Origin: an uncultured Bacilli bacterium
GTDB taxonomy: Bacteria > Bacillota_I > Bacilli_A > RF39 > UBA660
NCBI GenBank assembly: GCA_934096175.1
Contig: CAKOLG010000001.1
Location: forward strand, 1 to 64,000
Direction of reading: 5' to 3'
Length of the DNA stretch: 64,000 nt
A model generated the notes under the pieces. It did no database searches. It was given only the letters and a program-made list of their open reading frames with translations, and had not been told where the DNA came from. A program made the translations under genes and the position numbers. Positions 19,801-29,090 of the stretch are shown here, piece by piece (position 1 is the stretch's first letter; each line of letters starts with the position of its first letter).

Positions 19801-20488
19801 AAGAATTTTGATCAAGTTTAATCCCAGGTCCCATTGTACTTGCAATAGAAATATTAGCAATATATTTACCTTTTACAACTGCTGGTTTTGCTTTAACAAT
19901 TGTATTAACAACATATTCTAAATTTTCAAGCAATTTAGCATCATCAAATGATACTTTACCAATAACTACATGAACATTACCATAAGAGTCAGTTTTATAT
20001 CCAACCATACCCTTTTTAATGTCATTAACAGCTTTAGCTGTATCCATAGTAACTGTTCCTGTTTTAGGGTTTGGCATTAAACCTTTAGGTCCTAAAACAC
20101 GACCAATTTTACCTAATTGAGCCATCATGTCTGGAGCTGCAACGATTACATCATAATCAAACCAGTTTTCATTTTGAATTTTGTTGATCATATCAGTATC
20201 ACCAACAAAATCAGCACCAGCATTTCTAGCTGCTTCAGCAGCTTCACCCTTAGCAATAACTAAAACTTTTTTAGTTTTACCAGTTCCATTAGGTAATACC
20301 ATAGATCCTCTAAGTTGTTGATCAGCTTTTTTAGTATCAAGATTTAGTTTAAATGCAACTTCAACAGTACTATCAAATTTAGTTGTTGATGTTTCTTTAA
20401 CTAATTTAATTGCTTCTTCTTTAGTATAAAGAGTATTCTTATCTACTTTTTTAGAAGCTTCCACATACTTTTTACCTAACTTTCTCAT
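19790..20488 (-). CDS. rplA: 50S ribosomal protein L1
   Basis: 232 residues, family length. [16 protein letters not shown] start, [10 protein letters not shown] and the signature [16 protein letters not shown] are clear. It binds the 23S L1 stalk and, in many bacteria, the rplK leader to repress its own operon. SD AGGAGG. Confidence 0.97.
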   Translation of the reverse strand: MRKLGKKYVEASKKVDKNTLYTKEEAIKLVKETSTTKFDSTVEVAFKLNLDTKKADQQLRGSMVLPNGTGKTKKVLVIAKGEAAEAARNAGADFVGDTDMINKIQNENWFDYDVIVAAPDMMAQLGKIGRVLGPKGLMPNPKTGTVTMDTAKAVNDIKKGMVGYKTDSYGNVHVVIGKVSFDDAKLLENLEYVVNTIVKAKPAVVKGKYIANISIASTMGPGIKLDQNSFDI

Positions 20489-20532
20489 ATTTTACCTCCT
20501 AATTGTGGTTTATTAGCGGATTTATATCAATA

Positions 20533-21111
20533 TTATTCTTCTACTTTTTCTTTTTCGCCGATAACTTCGACTTCGTGAACAGCTTGAGATTCAGCTTCCA
20601 TCTTAGCTAATTCAGCTTCTCTTTTAGCTTCTTTAGCTTCTTCTGCTTCAGCCTCTTTTTGTTGTTCTTCTAATTCTTTATCGTTTAATCCTTTAACAGC
20701 TACACCCATATTTCTTGCAGTACCTTCAACAATTCTCATTGCTGCTTCTACATCATATGCGTTTAGATCTGGTAATTTAGTTTCTGCTATTTGTCTTAAC
20801 TCTTCTTTAGAAATTGTTGCAACAACTTCATTAGCACCTTTTGTACTACCCTTTTGAATTTTAGCTACTTTCTTTATTAAGAATCCAGCTGGTGGAGTCT
20901 TTAATACAAAATCAAAGCTTCTATCATCATAAAGGCTTATTTCAACAGGAACTATATCTCCCATTTTTTCTCTTGTAGCATCATTAAACTTTGTACAGAA
21001 TTCTTGTAAATTAATACCTGCAGGTCCTAACACTGTTCCAACTGGTGGAGCTGGTGTTGCTTTTCCAGCAGGAATTTGTAATTTAATTTTCTTTACGACT
21101 TCTTTTGCCAC
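20533..21111 (-). CDS. rplK: 50S ribosomal protein L11 with acidic C-terminal extension
   Basis: About 192 residues, against about 141 for the family. Residues 1-140 are standard L11 ([34 protein letters not shown]). The extra 50 residues are Glu/Ala/Lys-rich ([17 protein letters not shown]) and likely a charged helix. The start is GTG at 21111, 6 bases after AGGAGGTG; an earlier in-frame GTG is inside the SD. Confidence 0.93.
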   Translation of the reverse strand: MAKEVVKKIKLQIPAGKATPAPPVGTVLGPAGINLQEFCTKFNDATREKMGDIVPVEISLYDDRSFDFVLKTPPAGFLIKKVAKIQKGSTKGANEVVATISKEELRQIAETKLPDLNAYDVEAAMRIVEGTARNMGVAVKGLNDKELEEQQKEAEAEEAKEAKREAELAKMEAESQAVHEVEVIGEKEKVEE

Positions 21112-21139
21112 GAAAAACACCTCCTAAAAAATTTTTTTC

Positions 21140-21180
21140 GCGAAAGTGGTCTAGGGCGATCCGCTATTTCCCTCCCACTT
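21140..21180 (-). promoter_or_regulatory. L1-type leader structure of rplK-rplA
   Basis: Minus strand AAGTGGGAGGGAAATAG ... CCACTTTCGCG. The GTGGGAGG...ACCAC arrangement resembles the L1-binding mimic of the 23S L1 stalk in rplK leaders. It is followed by AATTTTTT and the AGGAGG SD. Confidence 0.6.
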
Positions 21181-21262
21181 AAGCTAATTATATATAAAAA
21201 TACATAATTGCACCTAAGATACTAACATAAAACAATATCAAATGCAAGTATAATTTTTACCG

Positions 21263-24148
21263 TTATTTATTTTCTAAAATTAACTTACTACAACATGGAA
21301 CATCTAACTTTTTAATAAAAGCAGTAAAATTATTTAAATCATCTAATTGATCTCTTCTTAAACTACCCTTAATAATTACTAATAAATAATCTAATATTTT
21401 TTCAACATCATCCTGACAGATAGCACAATTATTAGACAAAATCCCAACTAACCTACTAACATCCATACCAACAATTGTAGCAAAATCTATAGTTGTCAAA
21501 CCCAAAGAAATTTTTAAATAATTAACATGCTGTCCAACTAAACGCAGCTTCAAGTCATCACCTTGCATAACAAATCTTTCATCATTCAAAGATAAGAAAT
21601 GCAATAATTCCTTTATTTGTACTAAATCTTTATTACTTAAAAACCAAAAATTATTATTTTTACCATAATAGTATTGTTCTAAATCATCAAAATACTCTCT
21701 TAAATAACTATAACTTAATTCAACAATCCCATACGGAGGTTTTTCTTTTTTTTCTAAAATATACTTTTTAATTAAGCCAAACATATTATTAAACTTCAAA
21801 TAAGAACTATAAACCATATTCCTTTTATTAATTACTATTAAATAATCTAATAATATTTTTTGCTCTATACATAAGTTATTATGTGCAATTTGAACCATAT
21901 TCAAAAACCAAATAAAATCATTATTCGTTTTGCTAACAAATGCTACATTTAATAATAAATTATTATTCAAAATATTGGCCATCCTAGCAAATTTTTTATA
22001 CCATTCTGGATCTCTTGCGTTTACCGCTTTTAAAACAGTTTGATTTATATCATCTTCAAAATTTTTATTATTTTCAAAACTATTTAAGACAGTCATAGTA
22101 TTCGTATAATAATCAATATGTGTCATATACATTATGACTTTTTTAAAATCTTCTATAGATTTTAAAATATAGTTATTTGCATATCTTGCTTTCAAATTTT
22201 CTAACATTTTTAAAAATACACTTAATTCATCATTTGTTGGCAAAGTATTACCATCAGCATACCTTATTAAATTAGAAACAGGAATTCCTGTTGATAAAGA
22301 AAAATCATCCAAAGATAAGTCAATATTTTCTAAAAATAAAGATAAGTAAAAAGCAAAATTCACTAATCCATCATATTGGATTCGTCCTTTTTTAACAAAT
22401 ACATAAGAATATTTCATTGCTCTAATTAATTCAACCTGAGAAAGATTTAAAGAATTTTCTACTTTAATTAATCTATTACAAATTTTCCATACATCTATTA
22501 ACAAAAAATCATCTACAGTTTCACCAACCGGCAATTTACCCATTTTATAAATATATTGAGTTAAAGCATTAACATAATCTTCAAAATGAGAAATTAACAA
22601 TTGTTCTTTTAACACACCAGTCTTATCTTTTTCTACTTGAACTCCAAAACTATTTTTCCTTTTTTGTAAGCACTCAAACATCAAAGCTTTTTTTTCACAA
22701 AGAATAGATTGATCTTTAAGCTTACTAACAGTTGCTTTTTGATAAGTAAGCCACTTATCAACCAATAATCCATCATAAAAATAATCTTCTGATGTTGGAT
22801 TACCCAAAACATTTAAAATATAATTACAAATAACACATTTAAGATACCAATCATAATCACAATCTTTTATATAATTTTTTAAAGAATCATCAACTTTCAT
22901 AAATTTTTCATATTTATCTAAGTCACTAATACTGTAAAAACGATACGTCATCTCATTAGCTTTAACTAATCCCAAAAAAGCATCTTTTACTTCCTGTAAA
23001 AATTGTTTTTGGAAATTATTTTCACAAATCCAGCCATTTAAAAATAATAATATTTTTTTCTTCATATCACTATCAGGATAAAAACTATTAATAAGAATTT
23101 TATCAACCAAAAGCACTGGTATTCCTGTATATTCAGCAAATTCTTTTTTTGTCATTCCAATGCTAAGTAAAAACTTACTCAAAAGATAACCATAAATGTC
23201 ATCACCATCAAGCTTACTTTGTTCAATCTTTTTAACGTATAATACCTCAATTAATTTATTATATTTTTCAATTATTTCACTAACTTTTTCAGGTTCATCT
23301 ATTTGATCAATATTCGCCATCCAAAAATTTTTCCACCAACTGCTAAACCTATAACCATTTATAAAACAGTTAAAAGATTCTGATAAATTACCTTTTGAAA
23401 AAATTTCAATTAAAGAATCAAATTTAGAATTAATTTGATTTAAATTAACTTTAACTTTTTGTGTATCAATAAAATCATACTTTTTTTCTTTTAATAAAAA
23501 AATCAATTCCCCAATAAATACAGCAACATCTTTTTTCAAATTATCTGTTAACTTTTTTTCTAGTAACAAAATGGTTTTTTCCCACAAACCTGGTGAAACA
23601 TTATCTGCTTTATTTTTCATTGCATTTAAAGAATAACCACTTATTTCCAAAAAGACAGCCAAGTTTTCTTCTGACAAATCGGAAGCTTCTTGCAACATTT
23701 CAACACAATCACTTATTTTTTTCGCTAAATCACTTTCATTAATTAATCTTTGTAAGTGTTCTATTTTTTGAGCATAAAAAGAACCAACTGACCCACTTTG
23801 TAAGTTATACACCAAAGCATCATACCATAATTTCATTGGAATTCCATCTTCAAAACAATCTTTTGCAGCTTTAAGAGTCTTTTTATTAAAATTCATTTGT
23901 ATAAATTTTAAATATCGATCAAAAAAAGAATTGTCAAAAAGATTATCAATAGCATGTACATACTTACTTATTCTTAGATATTTTTGCACTACCGGTGAAT
24001 TTTCTAATGTTCTACATTTTGCCTGAGATTTCTCATCATTGCAGGTCAATAAATATTTATAATTTATATATATATTATTAGATTTCAATTTTTCCAAATA
24101 ATCATTATATTCTTGTAATTTTTTTTCAAATGATCCCATCATAAACAC
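21263..24148 (-). CDS. large unknown protein with four repeated units and XRE-like HTH segments
   Basis: 961 residues, no known family recognised, no signal peptide or membrane helix. Lambda-repressor-type HTH segments lie at about 147-200 (LSEENLAVFLEISGYSLNAM), 321-372 (GMTKKEFAEYTGIPVLLVDK), 600-652 (LSLDDFSLSTGIPVSNLIRY) and 872-925 (GLTTIDFATIVGMDVSRLVG), with a weaker one at 555-600 (LSQVELIRAMKY). Each is preceded by a helical block with a Trp motif: CFEDGIPMKLWYDAL (98-112), CFINGYRFSSWWKNF (261-275), LKNYIKDCDYDWYLK (423-437), LKAVNARDPEWYKKF (706-720). Blocks 1/2 and 3/4 align pairwise. GTG start at 24148 with AAGGGGGA five bases before it; ATGs two and three codons in are alternatives. 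Own consensus promoter. It lies between nusG and rplK, where Firmicutes normally have nothing. DNA or RNA binding is plausible but not shown. Confidence 0.85.
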   Translation of the reverse strand: MFMMGSFEKKLQEYNDYLEKLKSNNIYINYKYLLTCNDEKSQAKCRTLENSPVVQKYLRISKYVHAIDNLFDNSFFDRYLKFIQMNFNKKTLKAAKDCFEDGIPMKLWYDALVYNLQSGSVGSFYAQKIEHLQRLINESDLAKKISDCVEMLQEASDLSEENLAVFLEISGYSLNAMKNKADNVSPGLWEKTILLLEKKLTDNLKKDVAVFIGELIFLLKEKKYDFIDTQKVKVNLNQINSKFDSLIEIFSKGNLSESFNCFINGYRFSSWWKNFWMANIDQIDEPEKVSEIIEKYNKLIEVLYVKKIEQSKLDGDDIYGYLLSKFLLSIGMTKKEFAEYTGIPVLLVDKILINSFYPDSDMKKKILLFLNGWICENNFQKQFLQEVKDAFLGLVKANEMTYRFYSISDLDKYEKFMKVDDSLKNYIKDCDYDWYLKCVICNYILNVLGNPTSEDYFYDGLLVDKWLTYQKATVSKLKDQSILCEKKALMFECLQKRKNSFGVQVEKDKTGVLKEQLLISHFEDYVNALTQYIYKMGKLPVGETVDDFLLIDVWKICNRLIKVENSLNLSQVELIRAMKYSYVFVKKGRIQYDGLVNFAFYLSLFLENIDLSLDDFSLSTGIPVSNLIRYADGNTLPTNDELSVFLKMLENLKARYANNYILKSIEDFKKVIMYMTHIDYYTNTMTVLNSFENNKNFEDDINQTVLKAVNARDPEWYKKFARMANILNNNLLLNVAFVSKTNNDFIWFLNMVQIAHNNLCIEQKILLDYLIVINKRNMVYSSYLKFNNMFGLIKKYILEKKEKPPYGIVELSYSYLREYFDDLEQYYYGKNNNFWFLSNKDLVQIKELLHFLSLNDERFVMQGDDLKLRLVGQHVNYLKISLGLTTIDFATIVGMDVSRLVGILSNNCAICQDDVEKILDYLLVIIKGSLRRDQLDDLNNFTAFIKKLDVPCCSKLILENK

Positions 24149-24173
24149 TAGACTCCCCCTTCAATATTCGGCT

Positions 24174-24202
24174 ATTATAATTTTAAAACAATATTATGTC
24201 AA
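24174..24202 (-). promoter_or_regulatory. consensus promoter of the 961-residue gene
   Basis: -35 TTGACA (24197-24202), a 17-base spacer, and -10 TATAAT (24174-24179): a perfect match, giving a short leader of about 20 bases. Confidence 0.85.
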
Positions 24203-24228
24203 CTTTTACCATTTTTAAAAAAACAAAA

Positions 24229-24250
24229 TAAAAAGAAGTACTACTGTACT
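24229..24250 (-). terminator. nusG terminator
   Basis: GGAGTAC AGTA GTACTTC then TTTTATTTT on the minus strand, directly after the nusG stop. It separates nusG-secE from the 961-residue gene. Confidence 0.75.
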
Positions 24251-24252
24251 CC

Positions 24253-24789
24253 TTACTGCAATTTATTAACTTGAAATAACTCAACTTCAACAGGTGTTTC
24301 TTGACCAAATAAATCTATCAAAACATTTAATCTATTATTTTCCATATCAACATTATCTACAACACCAGTCATACCCTTAAATGGACCATCAACAATAGTA
24401 ACCTTAGAGCCAACAGACATTTCAGATTCAATATTAACTCTACTCATACCCATAGTTGATAAAATACGGTCAATTTCTTGTGGTAACAAAGGTGTAGGTT
24501 TTGCCTTATGTCCAGAAGAACCGATAAAACCTGTAACACCTGGAGTATTACGAACAATATACCAAGCTTCATCTGACATAATCATTTCAACTAAAACATA
24601 CCCAGGGAACATTTTTTTAACTTTTTCTTTCTTTACTCCATCTTTAACTTCAACTTCTGTTGTTTCTGGAATAATTACACGAAAAATATGGTCTTGCATT
24701 CCCATAGAAATTGCTCTTTGTTCTAACTTTTCTTTAACTTTTGCTTCATGACCACTATAAGTGTTAACAACATACCATTCTTTTTCCAT
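24253..24789 (-). CDS. nusG: transcription factor NusG
   Basis: 178 residues: EWYVVNTYSGHEAKVKEKL start, the NGN domain to about 115 (FPGYVLVEM), then the KOW motif VGSKVTIVDGPFKGMTGVV. It binds RNA polymerase and couples it to ribosomes. Its ATG overlaps the secE stop by one base (TAATG), so the two are coupled. Confidence 0.97.
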   Translation of the reverse strand: MEKEWYVVNTYSGHEAKVKEKLEQRAISMGMQDHIFRVIIPETTEVEVKDGVKKEKVKKMFPGYVLVEMIMSDEAWYIVRNTPGVTGFIGSSGHKAKPTPLLPQEIDRILSTMGMSRVNIESEMSVGSKVTIVDGPFKGMTGVVDNVDMENNRLNVLIDLFGQETPVEVELFQVNKLQ

Positions 24790-25142
24790 TATACAAACAA
24801 CCCCTTTATAAATGCTGCTAATAAATTTATTCCTTCAAAGAATAAACATAATATTAAACAAAAAAGTACTACTGCCAATGTATATTTAGCTACAACACCA
24901 GCCTTAGGCCAAACAACCTTCTTTAATTCACTACTTAATGTAGAACCACTTTTTTCTACATGTTGTTTTTTTTCTTTTTTACTATTCTTTTCTTTCTTAG
25001 ATTCTTCTTTTTCTTCTAATTGAGCAGAACTATCAATCTCTGAAGTATTATCGCTTTTTTCTGCTTCTAATTCATCTACTTCTTCAATTTCATTTTTCTT
25101 AACTTCTTCTGCTTCAACATCTTTGATAGTTTTCTTAGCCAT
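24789..25142 (-). CDS. secE: preprotein translocase subunit SecE with long charged N-terminus
   Basis: 117 residues. The SecE core is the C-terminal 50 (LKKVVWPKAGVVAKYTLAVVLFCLILCLF, one membrane helix). The first 65 residues are acidic and Ser/Lys-rich and not part of the family core. SD AAGAGGTGG. The rpmG gene normally found just upstream is absent. Confidence 0.9.
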   Translation of the reverse strand: MAKKTIKDVEAEEVKKNEIEEVDELEAEKSDNTSEIDSSAQLEEKEESKKEKNSKKEKKQHVEKSGSTLSSELKKVVWPKAGVVAKYTLAVVLFCLILCLFFEGINLLAAFIKGLFV

Positions 25143-25218
25143 AAGCCCACCTCTTAATTTTTTATATTAAAAAAACACCATTCCGTGCTAATCAAAATAT
25201 ATCACATAAAAAAGAAAA

Positions 25219-25242
25219 AAACAAGCACAAATATGCTTATTT
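25219..25242 (-). terminator. weak terminator after sigH
   Basis: AAGCA TATTTG TGCTT followed by GTTTTTTT on the minus strand. It overlaps the last codons and the stop of sigH. Confidence 0.5.
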
Positions 25243-25857
25243 TTCCATAGTATTTAATATTTTTCTAATTTTAGTTTTTACTCTTTGCATAGTATTATCA
25301 ATCTGCTTCAAATTTTTATCCAACAAAATTGCTATTTCATTATATTTTAAACCACTTATCATTAACGAATATACTTCATATTCACTATCAGATAATTCAT
25401 CTTTAATTCGAATATTTAATTCTCTTAACTTTTCTTCTTTTAATATATTTTCCAAAGGATCATTCTCTGAATTATCACTTAATAAATCCATTAAAGGTAC
25501 TGTAAACTGATCATAAACATGTTCCAAACTCAAAGATTCATTCAAAACTTTATTTTTTATTCTACCAGCTTTTATAATTGCAACATGCAACTTACGATCT
25601 ACGCACAACGTTATAAAACTTGGTAACGCTGTATCTTTATCATCACGATAACTATTTAAAGCATCTGCAAAACCAACCAAGGCATCTTGATATAAATCAT
25701 TATAATCATAGCCTAACATATTTGCCATATTTAAATATTTTTTTATTTCTATTTCAATTATATATTTATATTTTTCAAATAAAACATCTTTTGCTTCATC
25801 AGAAGACTCATGAATCATTTGGACTAATTGATTATCATCATAATCTTCATATATCAT
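25237..25857 (-). CDS. sigH: RNA polymerase sigma factor, SigH type
   Basis: 206 residues. Region 2 (about 25-70, VLFEKYKYIIEIEIKKYL then DLYQDALVGFADALNSY) and region 4 (about 155-200, LSDSEYEVYSLMISGLKYNEIAILL then KQIDNTMQRVKTKI). Sits between rlmB and secE exactly as sigH does in Bacillus. No sporulation gene is in view, so its regulon here may be competence- or stress-like (inference). Confidence 0.8.
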   Translation of the reverse strand: MIYEDYDDNQLVQMIHESSDEAKDVLFEKYKYIIEIEIKKYLNMANMLGYDYNDLYQDALVGFADALNSYRDDKDTALPSFITLCVDRKLHVAIIKAGRIKNKVLNESLSLEHVYDQFTVPLMDLLSDNSENDPLENILKEEKLRELNIRIKDELSDSEYEVYSLMISGLKYNEIAILLDKNLKQIDNTMQRVKTKIRKILNTMEK

Positions 25858-25866
25858 TACTTCACC

Positions 25867-26550
25867 CTATTTATTCACAATTCCATAAATTAATATTGCC
25901 GCAGCAACTGATGCATTTAAACTATTAACATGACCAAACTGTGGAATTGCCAAAATTTCATCACAATTTTTTTTAACCAATCTACCAACACCGTTGCCTT
26001 CACTACCAATTACTAACAAAACTTTATTTGCATATGAAACATTTTTATAATTAACTCCATCCATATCTGCCGCATACACAAAAAAACCATTCTTTTTAAA
26101 ATCATCTATAACATTAACCAAATTATTTACCATTGCCACATTAACATGCTCCAAAGCACCTGCCGAAGTTTTCATAACTGTTCCTGAAACTGAAACACTT
26201 CTATCTTTCGGAATAATAATTGATTTTATACCAGCTGCTTCACAAGTTCTAATAATAGCGCCAAAATTATGTGGATCTTCCAAATGATCTAACATAACAA
26301 CAATTTTATCATCTAACATTGTTTCATAATTAACATACTCATAATCATCTATTACTATAACAATACCCTGATGTCTACCTTCAACCATGGCATCCATTTT
26401 TTTAACATCCATCGTTGAATAACTAATTTTATTATCCTTTATAAAATTTATAATATCTTTATCATTAAAATTATTAGCTAAATAAACTTTTTTAATTTTA
26501 CCAATATCATCTCTTAACTCATTAAATACATTCTTACCAAATACCTTCAT
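25867..26550 (-). CDS. rlmB: 23S rRNA (guanosine-2'-O-)-methyltransferase RlmB
   Basis: 227 residues of the SpoU/TrmH family: LDHLEDPHNFGAIIRTCEAAG, VIGSEGNGV and VNSLNASVAAAI, the three knot motifs. Modifies G2251 (E. coli number) of 23S rRNA. The N-terminal VFGKNVFNEL is the short RNA-binding domain. Its ATG overlaps the mrnC stop (TAATG). Confidence 0.93.
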   Translation of the reverse strand: MKVFGKNVFNELRDDIGKIKKVYLANNFNDKDIINFIKDNKISYSTMDVKKMDAMVEGRHQGIVIVIDDYEYVNYETMLDDKIVVMLDHLEDPHNFGAIIRTCEAAGIKSIIIPKDRSVSVSGTVMKTSAGALEHVNVAMVNNLVNVIDDFKKNGFFVYAADMDGVNYKNVSYANKVLLVIGSEGNGVGRLVKKNCDEILAIPQFGHVNSLNASVAAAILIYGIVNK

Positions 26551-26915
26551 TACTCTTCTCCTAAAATAAATTTCATAATTTCATCTATTCTGCTACTATT
26601 TCGTTCAAAATATAATTTACCTATTAAAGCTTCTAACCCTGTTGCTAAACGATAAGTAACTATATCTGTACTTTTATTTTTCGCACCCTTAGCATTGCGT
26701 CCCCATTTTACTACATCAATTTCCTCTTCAGTCAAAAAATTACTTTCCATTAAACGTTCCAAATGCTTTCTTTGACTTTTGGCACTTACATAATCAAGAC
26801 TACTCTTTTGTAAATCTCCTATTTTACATAAACCCTTTCTAATTAAAAATTCTCGCACATACTGTTCATAAATTGTATCCCCCATATATGCCATTACTAA
26901 AGGATTTTCATGCAT
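26550..26915 (-). CDS. mrnC: Mini-ribonuclease 3
   Basis: 121 residues. NPLVMAYMGDTIYEQYVREFLI holds the RNase III catalytic Asp and Glu region, with RNAKGAKNKSTDIVTYRLATGLEALIG near the end. It lacks a dsRNA-binding domain, as Mini-III does. It matures 23S rRNA. Directly upstream of rlmB, as in Bacillus (cysS is elsewhere here). Confidence 0.93.
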   Translation of the reverse strand: MHENPLVMAYMGDTIYEQYVREFLIRKGLCKIGDLQKSSLDYVSAKSQRKHLERLMESNFLTEEEIDVVKWGRNAKGAKNKSTDIVTYRLATGLEALIGKLYFERNSSRIDEIMKFILGEE

Positions 26916-26964
26916 AAAAACATCACCAACATTAATTTAACACAAAAATTATAATTTGCAACAA

Positions 26965-27852
26965 CTAACTTTTTTTTATTATTTTACTAGCCACATTAGC
27001 TCCATCACTAACTGCTGTAACTATTTGATACAAATCTTTTTTTATAACATCACCAATTGCATATACCCCATCTATTACAGTTTGATAACTATCATTAACA
27101 TTAACATAACCATTTTCATCTAAAATTCCTAAACTCCTTGCAAAAGGGACCTTAGGTTCAAAACCAATATATGTAAATAGTCCTTCTACTTCTATAACAT
27201 GTTCATTTACAACGACTCCACTAAGTTTACCATCACAACTAATAAGCTCAGTTATTTTACTATTCATTAAACATTCAACATTGTTTTTATTAAGAACTTC
27301 TTCAACAATTTCACTTTTAATACTAAATGCCTTACTATGATGAATTAAATAAACTTTCTCACAAATATTAGCTAAATATAAAGCTTCTCCCAAGGCACTA
27401 GCGCCACCGCCAACAACTGCCACTTTCTTACCTTTATAAAAATTACCATCACAAAGTGCACAAGTACTTATTCCTTTTCCAAGCAACAACTCCTCATCCT
27501 TTAAACCAAGTTTTTTAGGAATACGTCCTACAGCTATTATTACATTATTACATTTATATTTATTATTTTTAGTTTCTACAATTTTAATTTTTTTATCAAG
27601 AACTATATTTAAAACTTTTTCATTTATAAAATTTATATCTAACTTTTTAATATGATTAAACATTTGCAAAGCCAAATCTGGTCCACTTATATTATATAAT
27701 CCAGGATAATTATCTATTTTGTCTATATAATTTAATGTCCCACCAAAAGGTCCACCATCAATTGTTAATATATTTAAACCAGCCATTTTTAAATAAATTG
27801 CAGCACTAACACCAGCTGGTCCCATACCGATTATTATTACATCATATATCAC
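26965..27852 (-). CDS. trxB: thioredoxin reductase (TrxB family)
   Basis: 295 residues. FAD-binding IIGMGPAGVSAAIY, active site Cys131-Ala-Leu-Cys134, NAD(P) site VVGGGASALGEALYLA and the C-terminal FAD motif GVYAIGDVIKKDL. It reduces thioredoxin with NADPH. GTG start, overlapping the lgt stop by 11 bases, with SD AGGAGG inside lgt. Confidence 0.9.
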   Translation of the reverse strand: MIYDVIIIGMGPAGVSAAIYLKMAGLNILTIDGGPFGGTLNYIDKIDNYPGLYNISGPDLALQMFNHIKKLDINFINEKVLNIVLDKKIKIVETKNNKYKCNNVIIAVGRIPKKLGLKDEELLLGKGISTCALCDGNFYKGKKVAVVGGGASALGEALYLANICEKVYLIHHSKAFSIKSEIVEEVLNKNNVECLMNSKITELISCDGKLSGVVVNEHVIEVEGLFTYIGFEPKVPFARSLGILDENGYVNVNDSYQTVIDGVYAIGDVIKKDLYQIVTAVSDGANVASKIIKKS

Positions 27853-28630
27853 AATTTTTCCTCCTCTTTTTCAAAAATAATAAGCCAAAACCAAAAAAAC
27901 CAATACCAAATAAAACAACAGATATTAATTGTGCTACCTTAAAAGTTCCAATCATTAGTGAATCAGTCCTTAAAGATTCGATAAAGAACCTTCCTACACT
28001 GTACCACATCAAATATATACAAGTTAACTGACCATTCCTTAAATTACACAATTTTCTAATTATTAATAATATTATAAAGCCTAACAAACACCATAAAAAC
28101 TCATAATAAAATGTCGGATGATAATATACACCATTTATTTTCATACCATCAATTACAAAACTAGGAATTATTTTTAAATTAATTAAATTTTTTAATGAAG
28201 TGACTGGTCCATGAGCTTCGCTATTAAAAAAATTTCCCCATCTTCCTATTGCTTGAGCAATTATAACAGAAGGAACAATAATATCGGTAATTTCTAAAAC
28301 ATTTTCTTTTTTATACCTACAATAAATCACCAAAGTAATAAAACCAGCAATAAGGCCTCCATGTATTGCTAAGCCCCCATTCCAAACACGAAAGACTTCC
28401 ATTAGATCCCCTTTATAAAGATCCCAATTAAAAATCACATAATATATTCTTGCTCCTATTAAACCAAACAAAACTACCCAAAAACCCAAATCAAGTATAA
28501 AATCTTTAGAAATACCTCTTTTCTTTGCTTCTTTTTGAGCCAAGAAAAAAGCGATTAATATTCCACATAATATTAAAACTGAATACCATCTAACTTCAAA
28601 ATTGCCTACACTAAATATTACTGGATTCAT
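27842..28630 (-). CDS. lgt: prolipoprotein diacylglyceryl transferase
   Basis: About 262 residues, seven membrane helices. Key motifs are present: HGGL, GRWGNFFNSEAHG (Lgt signature) and VGRFFIESLRTD. It puts the diacylglyceryl group on the lipobox Cys, so it would act on the lipoprotein at 3066. Start at 28630 after GGGAGGGG; the longer frame adds 19 non-family residues. Ends with TGA, direct proof that TGA is a stop here. Confidence 0.95.
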   Translation of the reverse strand: MNPVIFSVGNFEVRWYSVLILCGILIAFFLAQKEAKKRGISKDFILDLGFWVVLFGLIGARIYYVIFNWDLYKGDLMEVFRVWNGGLAIHGGLIAGFITLVIYCRYKKENVLEITDIIVPSVIIAQAIGRWGNFFNSEAHGPVTSLKNLINLKIIPSFVIDGMKINGVYYHPTFYYEFLWCLLGFIILLIIRKLCNLRNGQLTCIYLMWYSVGRFFIESLRTDSLMIGTFKVAQLISVVLFGIGFFGFGLLFLKKRRKNCDI

Positions 28631-28682
28631 ATAACCCCTCCCAAGTACTAGTATTATATCACATATAAAACTAGTAAATAAA

Positions 28683-28712
28683 AACAAAAAAGTAGTTTTA
28701 ATAACTACTCTT
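28683..28712 (-). terminator. terminator of the 122-residue gene
   Basis: AGTAGTT ATTAA AACTACT followed by T5 on the minus strand. Confidence 0.75.
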
Positions 28713-29081
28713 CTATCTCAATGTTTTTAAAAATTTTACCAAATCCATAAAATTTTCTGGATACTTAGTTGCTCCACTTTTATGATAATAAGTATCAAAT
28801 TCATCATACCAACTAATTCGCCACATAGTTGCAAGCGGTGCATGATCTCTAGTTTTATCAGGCCAAAAATCAAATTCATCAATTTCTTCGTATGTCCAAA
28901 CCATATCTTGAAGTTTATGCAACAATAAATCAGTAATATTATATTCCCAAATTTCACCATCAATATCTATAACTGACTCATCCATATTTATAATAATATA
29001 ATGCATATCTCCATATTCTAACTCTAACCTTTTAATTAAAGGTTTATTTTTTACCATTTTTTTTACATCTAACTCTGCCAT
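28713..29081 (-). CDS. unknown small protein
   Basis: 122 residues from the ATG at 29081, which has AGGTGA five bases upstream (the uvrA TAG lies within this SD region). Rich in Trp and acidic residues; a visible core is EIWEYNITDLLLHKLQDMVWTYEEIDEFDFWPD. No signal or membrane helix. It follows uvrA with no gap, so it shares that operon. Not recognised. Confidence 0.65.
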   Translation of the reverse strand: MAELDVKKMVKNKPLIKRLELEYGDMHYIIINMDESVIDIDGEIWEYNITDLLLHKLQDMVWTYEEIDEFDFWPDKTRDHAPLATMWRISWYDEFDTYYHKSGATKYPENFMDLVKFLKTLR

Positions 29082-29090
29082 TTTACTCAC

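Noticed and set aside
27842..28630. Mycoplasma-type code (TGA read as Trp)
   Set aside because: lgt ends at TGA at its normal length, Trp is TGG throughout, and conserved genes have no internal TGA. femX ends TGA-TAG and is not informative by itself.
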